NCBI RefSeq assembly: GCF_002252585.1
Contig: NZ_NQLD01000014.1
Origin: Methanocatella intestini
Lineage (GTDB): Archaea; Methanobacteriota; Methanobacteria; Methanobacteriales; Methanobacteriaceae
Strand: one strand, 5' to 3'
Length of the DNA: 64,000 bases
A program made the position numbers and the translations under genes. Below, in pieces: positions 60,577-64,000 of the stretch. The notes under the pieces are model-generated. The model ran no database searches, was not told the DNA's origin, and saw only the letters and a program-made list of their open reading frames with translations. The first letter of the stretch is position 1, and each line of letters opens with the position of its first letter.

Positions 60577-61626
60577 TTGTATTCAGTAGATTCTGTTAAA
60601 GAACTTCAAGATTTGAATCCATTCATTGTTGTTGGTTGTGGTGGAGGTGGTGAGAAATTCTCCAATCTTGAAGGTATTGAAGCAGTTGGCTTTATAGATG
60701 ATGATGTTAACAAACAAGGAACTCAGTTTTGTGGTAAAACTGTTTCAGGCAGTTTGGATGAATGTTTAAGTGAAACTTCTGCAAACTCTCTTGTTATTAT
60801 GTTGCCTATTGGAGCTGAAGGTTCAGCTATTAAATATGCTGTTCAAGCTATTGATGCTGGTTTAAATGTTATAACTTCCTTTAGATCATTATCTATTGAA
60901 GACAATATTTCTTTAAAAAAATTTGCTGATTCAAAAGATTTAATTATCAAAGAAATAGGTCCTAGGTTAGATGTTGTTGAAAAAATAGCAGGAATAGCTC
61001 CTGAAAAATCCTGTGAGGTTTTACCAAAAATATCCTATGAACCTAAAGCTCCGGTAATCTTTGTTGGAGGAACTTCTCAGGAATGCGGTAAAAGAACTAC
61101 TTCCAAAAAATTAGGAATTGCAGCTACTCAAAGAGGTTTAACTTCAGCAGTTATTTCCACTGATGAAATGGGTCTTGAGGAACCTACAGAATTTAATTTT
61201 AGAGCAGGAAGTTTATCTGCTATGGATGTTCCTGCAGCAGTATTGTCTGCAATTAAATATGTTGAAGAAACTAAAAAACCGGATATTATTTTCATTGAAG
61301 GTCAATCTAGTTTAACTGAAAAAGGAAATCCTCATCCAAGAGGTTTATCTGCAGCTATTTTGATTGGTGCAGCTCCTGATGCAGTTATTATTGGACACAG
61401 ACCAAACCACCCATACAGGGAACCTAGAGGCATTGAAGAAGAAATTAAAGCTATTGAAGCTGTTGAACCTACAAAAGTTGTGGGAATTTCAATTAATCTT
61501 AAAAATGCAGAATTGGATTTGGATACTGAATACTTTGAACATAAATATGACTTACCTGTAGAGGATGTTTATAACAATGGTGCTTCAAAATTATTAGATG
61601 CTATACTTGATTATTTAGGAGAGTAA
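60577..61626 (+). CDS. DUF1611 family protein (P-loop, Rossmann N-domain)
   Basis: 349 residues. N-terminal Rossmann-like domain (FIVVGCGGGGEKFSNLEGIE, AVGFIDDDVNKQG) and C-terminal nucleotide-binding domain with an unusual P-loop, VGGTSQECGKRTTSKKLG, and IIFIEGQSSLTEKG. Bacterial DUF1611 members include DgcN, a D-glutamate N-acetyltransferase; whether that applies here is open. TTG 60577 fits the ribosome binding site GGAGTGAT (four-base gap); GTG 60568 lies inside that site. sepF follows in five bases. Confidence 0.75.
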   Translation: MYSVDSVKELQDLNPFIVVGCGGGGEKFSNLEGIEAVGFIDDDVNKQGTQFCGKTVSGSLDECLSETSANSLVIMLPIGAEGSAIKYAVQAIDAGLNVITSFRSLSIEDNISLKKFADSKDLIIKEIGPRLDVVEKIAGIAPEKSCEVLPKISYEPKAPVIFVGGTSQECGKRTTSKKLGIAATQRGLTSAVISTDEMGLEEPTEFNFRAGSLSAMDVPAAVLSAIKYVEETKKPDIIFIEGQSSLTEKGNPHPRGLSAAILIGAAPDAVIIGHRPNHPYREPRGIEEEIKAIEAVEPTKVVGISINLKNAELDLDTEYFEHKYDLPVEDVYNNGASKLLDAILDYLGE

Positions 61627-61631
61627 TTTAA

Positions 61632-62081
61632 ATGGGTTTTACTGATGCTTTAAAAAGAAGTTTAGGTTTTGAAGAAAATACATCTTTACATAACAAACAG
61701 CCAAATAATTATAGAAGGCCAAGCACTCATTCTAGTGACTTTAGAATGTCAAATAATAATGCTTCAGATTTAAGCAGTCATAGCTATTATGATGATGTGT
61801 CTATTTCTCCGGAACAGTCTTTCTATGAAATAATGTTAATAAGGCCAAAAACTATTGATGATATTAATTATGTTGTAGATCAAGTTCTTGAAGAAAGTAA
61901 TCCTGTTATTTTAGATTTATCTTTTTTAGAAAAAGAAAGTCCGGCTAATTTCAAACTTGCCGGTGAAAAAATCAAACAAATGAGAAGTAATTATGGTGCA
62001 GAAGCACTTTTACTTTCCCGTTGCAATGATAAAAATTTAATTATTATAGCTCCAAAAGGAGTTAGTTTAGTTAGAAAGTAG
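61632..62081 (+). CDS. sepF: Cell division protein SepF
   Basis: 149 residues. An N-terminal amphipathic helix (MGFTDALKRSLGF) for membrane binding, a disordered Asn/Ser linker to about residue 60, and the SepF core (EIMLIRPKTIDDINYVVDQV, VILDLSFLEKESPANFKLAG, AEALLLSRCNDKNLIIIAPK). In archaea SepF anchors FtsZ to the membrane at the division site. It is apparently co-transcribed with the DUF1611 gene. It ends eight bases before the convergent hydrolase stop. Confidence 0.9.
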   Translation: MGFTDALKRSLGFEENTSLHNKQPNNYRRPSTHSSDFRMSNNNASDLSSHSYYDDVSISPEQSFYEIMLIRPKTIDDINYVVDQVLEESNPVILDLSFLEKESPANFKLAGEKIKQMRSNYGAEALLLSRCNDKNLIIIAPKGVSLVRK

Positions 62082-62089
62082 AAAAATTC

Positions 62090-62845
62090 TTATATTTTAA
62101 AGAATTTTTCAGCATTTTTAAATGCTACTTTCTCTATTTCTGTTTTTTTATATCCTAATTTTTCGAGTTCACGTACTGTTTTTGGAACAGATAGTGGATC
62201 AGAGGGTTTATTGCTGATGTCACTATTTAACAGGAATTTGTCAAATCCATATTCATCCAATATAGCTATTGCTTCTTCTTTGTCCATTTTTTGAGGCTGT
62301 ACTGTTAATCCTAAAGTGTAATCTTTGTCAATTACATCTTCAACTACATTTTGGTTTATATGGTCGATAACAACTAATTTTGGGTCAATATGTTGAGGTA
62401 CAATATCCTGAATGACTTTTAAGACTTCTTTTTTATTTTTACGTGGTGTGTGAACAATAACTTTTGATTTAGTTTCTTCACCAATATCTAACTGTTTTTT
62501 AAAGATGGATATTTCACTATCTGTTAAATCTTCAAGACCTATTTCTCCAATAGCTACTATCTGTTTGTTTTCAATCCATTTGTAAAGGTTTTCGTATATT
62601 AATTCAGGATTTACACTTGTATTTGCAGGATGGATTCCTAAAGCGACTTTTAAATCAAGGCCATATTCTTTAGCTCTTTTGGTGTCATAGTTGAGAATTC
62701 TTTCCAAATGATTTAAAAGAGTGCTTTCATTATTTAACTTGTATGGGTAGAAAGCACAGGTTATTGCAGCATCTATTCCAGATAAATACATTTCACCAAA
62801 ATCTTCACTACTTCTTGAATCTCCATGCATATGTGTGTCAATCAT
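62090..62845 (-). CDS. TatD-like metal-dependent hydrolase
   Basis: 251 residues from ATG 62845 (GTGATTGAA upstream). It starts MIDTHMHGDSR (HxH metal motif), then VALGIHPANTSVNP, IVAIGEIGLEDLTDSE, KVIVHTPRKNKKE, LVVIDHINQ and FLLNSDISNKPSDP, the amidohydrolase metal ligands in order. Related archaeal proteins are annotated as TatD-related deoxyribonucleases or hydrolases; the substrate is unknown. It differs from the tatD at 47574. Confidence 0.78.
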   Translation of the reverse strand: MIDTHMHGDSRSSEDFGEMYLSGIDAAITCAFYPYKLNNESTLLNHLERILNYDTKRAKEYGLDLKVALGIHPANTSVNPELIYENLYKWIENKQIVAIGEIGLEDLTDSEISIFKKQLDIGEETKSKVIVHTPRKNKKEVLKVIQDIVPQHIDPKLVVIDHINQNVVEDVIDKDYTLGLTVQPQKMDKEEAIAILDEYGFDKFLLNSDISNKPSDPLSVPKTVRELEKLGYKKTEIEKVAFKNAEKFFKI

Positions 62846-63039
62846 TTCAATCACTTTCTTATAATGTCTATTTTGTGATTAATATTATGGTTGTCTCTCT
62901 TAAAAAAATTAATGCTTCAGAGTTATTATTTTTATATTTTTCTTATGTGTTATTTTACACATTTTCTCACTTTGAGAGTTTTTATATTTTTTTAGTATTA
63001 AAAATATCTTTGCTAGTAATACTCTTTTTGGTGATATCT

Positions 63040-63831
63040 GTGAATGAAAATCAAAAATGTATGGAAAACTATGAAACAGTATCTGAAGAAATTAAATATA
63101 TAACAAACTCTTTAGTAAGGTTAAAAATCTTAGCAACTTTATATGAACAACCGTTGAATATGAAAGATATTAATAAAACTACAGGATTAAGTTATAGCTC
63201 AATATCAAGCAATATGTTTGGACTGGAATTGGGAGGTTTTGTTTATAGAAGCGGAAATCTCTATTATATCTCAAATACAACTGAACTTTATATAACTAAT
63301 ATTCTGGAATTAAAAGATACAATAAACTTATTTAATAGGTTTTTTAATATTTTAGATGCTCATATTGTAGACATGATTCCTGAAAATTCAATAGCTCAAT
63401 TGTATTTGCTTGGAAGGGCTATTTTAGTTGAATCCAATGAAAAAGATATTTATAGGGCTTATAATATAATTCAGCATGCATTAAAAGAAGCCTGCGGTTT
63501 GAAATGTGTTTTTCCTTTTTTCTATGGGGATTTTAATAAATATATAAATGATTTAATTGATGAGAACAGGCATATTGAAATAATAATTCCTCAAAACATT
63601 AAGGAAAACTTTGAATATTTCTTGAATCTGGAAAATGACAATGTAGAAATGTCTACTTTTAATATTGAAAATAATTTTTTATTGGTTGTAACAGATAAAG
63701 TAATGATTCTTGGCCTTTTTAAGGAAGATGGAAATTTTGACCAGAACAGAATAATAACTTCTAAAAAAGAAGAATGTATTGAATGGGGTGAAAATCTATT
63801 TGAAAACTTTAAAAATAAGATAAATAAATGA
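63040..63831 (+). CDS. Winged-helix transcriptional regulator with DUF1724-like C-terminal domain
   Basis: 263 residues from GTG 63040, chosen because GGTGAT lies four bases upstream; the longer open frame to 62743 overlaps the hydrolase gene. The N-terminal ArsR-type helix-turn-helix (NSLVRLKILATLYEQPLNM, KTTGLSYSSISSNMFGLE) is followed by an effector domain of about 170 residues typical of methanogen FilR1-like regulators (DUF1724), of which many copies exist per genome. The ligand is unknown. The stop lies inside a palindromic terminator. Confidence 0.78.
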   Translation: MNENQKCMENYETVSEEIKYITNSLVRLKILATLYEQPLNMKDINKTTGLSYSSISSNMFGLELGGFVYRSGNLYYISNTTELYITNILELKDTINLFNRFFNILDAHIVDMIPENSIAQLYLLGRAILVESNEKDIYRAYNIIQHALKEACGLKCVFPFFYGDFNKYINDLIDENRHIEIIIPQNIKENFEYFLNLENDNVEMSTFNIENNFLLVVTDKVMILGLFKEDGNFDQNRIITSKKEECIEWGENLFENFKNKINK

Positions 63832-63848
63832 GTATTTTTTACTCATTT
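63826..63848. terminator. Bidirectional terminator containing both stop codons
   Basis: AAATGAGTA (63826-63834), loop TTTTT, TACTCATTT (63840-63848). The TGA of the regulator (63829-63831) and the TGA of glycyl-tRNA synthetase (63843-63845, minus strand) are both inside the arms. Confidence 0.6.
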
Positions 63849-64000
63849 ATAATATTCTTCCAGATAATCTTTTATTTCATCAATAGCTATTCTTTCTTGA
63901 GCTTCACTATCTCTGTTCCTTATAGTTACTTTATTGTCTTCCAAACTATCAAAATCAACAGTTATTGCAAGAGGAATACCAATTTCATCTGCTCTAGCAT
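63843..64000 (-). CDS. glyS: Glycyl-tRNA synthetase, C-terminal end only
   Basis: The last 51 codons of a gene that continues past the window edge. The visible protein (RADEIGIPLAITVDFDSLED, NKVTIRNRDSEAQERI, then IDEIKDYLEEYYK) matches the anticodon-binding C-terminus of archaeal/eukaryotic-type class II GlyRS. The frame has no stop up to position 64000. Confidence 0.85.
   Translation of the reverse strand, partial: ARADEIGIPLAITVDFDSLEDNKVTIRNRDSEAQERIAIDEIKDYLEEYYK

Noticed and set aside
62743..63039. Long hydrophobic N-terminal extension of the HTH regulator
   Set aside because: It overlaps the hydrolase gene on the other strand; GTG 63040 has GGTGAT four bases upstream and gives the family's normal length.

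Overview
The window looks like a methanogenic archaeon very close to Methanobrevibacter smithii. The DNA is strongly A+T-rich. It carries a complete A-type ATP synthase operon, archaeal DnaG primase, TFB, Gar1, TiaS and Thg1, a SepF cell-division protein, large adhesin-like surface proteins and two ISM1-type insertion sequences. Ribosome binding sites are mostly GGTGAT or GGAGG. The species is inferred from gene content and family recognition, not from a database search.

Layout. 1-4544: an aldehyde dehydrogenase cut by the window edge, a tRNA-binding OB-fold protein, a PRC-barrel protein, aspartate dehydrogenase (NAD synthesis), Thg1 and a JAMM protein. 4560-11382 is accessory: ISM1 copy 1, a 1003-residue adhesin-like protein with unresolved bases inside its repeats, a decayed IS630-type element and a small broken reading frame. 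11383-16919: SerA, a YbjQ-type protein, two unknown proteins, an HTH regulator and TiaS. 17126-23142: a compact cluster of two membrane proteins, an MmgE/PrpD enzyme, a U32-like barrel protein, a fumarase-type alpha subunit, a citryl-CoA-lyase-like enzyme and a nitroreductase. It looks like an uncharacterised module for branched di- or tricarboxylic acids and is the best candidate here for an undescribed system. 23149-25646: small unknown genes and ISM1 copy 2.

25910-34760 is the ATP synthase operon in the order H-I-K-E-C-F-A-B-D, followed by an untracked 50-residue membrane protein. 35042-42280: an ATP-grasp enzyme, tRNA-Gln, a DUF1284 protein, BioY, a tyrosine recombinase next to DnaG, an RraA-like protein, and Gar1-TFB. 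42291-49055: a two-domain glycosyltransferase, membrane proteins including TauE/SafE, two YbjQ-type genes, a zinc-ribbon protein, TatD and UMP kinase. 49303-58132: a tandem pair of unknown membrane proteins, a MATE-MarR operon with a palindromic operator candidate, a putative pseudomurein-binding surface protein and a 1414-residue adhesin ending in an LPKTG sorting signal. 58395-64000: a divergent histone-fold protein, a ZPR1-like zinc finger overlapping a 2-phosphoglycerate-kinase-like gene, a DUF1611 protein with SepF, a TatD-like hydrolase, an HTH regulator and the 3' end of glycyl-tRNA synthetase.

Recurring themes are apparent non-canonical start codons (ATT, ACG) behind strong ribosome binding sites, single-base frameshifts in all three insertion sequences, and several different designs for attaching proteins to the cell surface.
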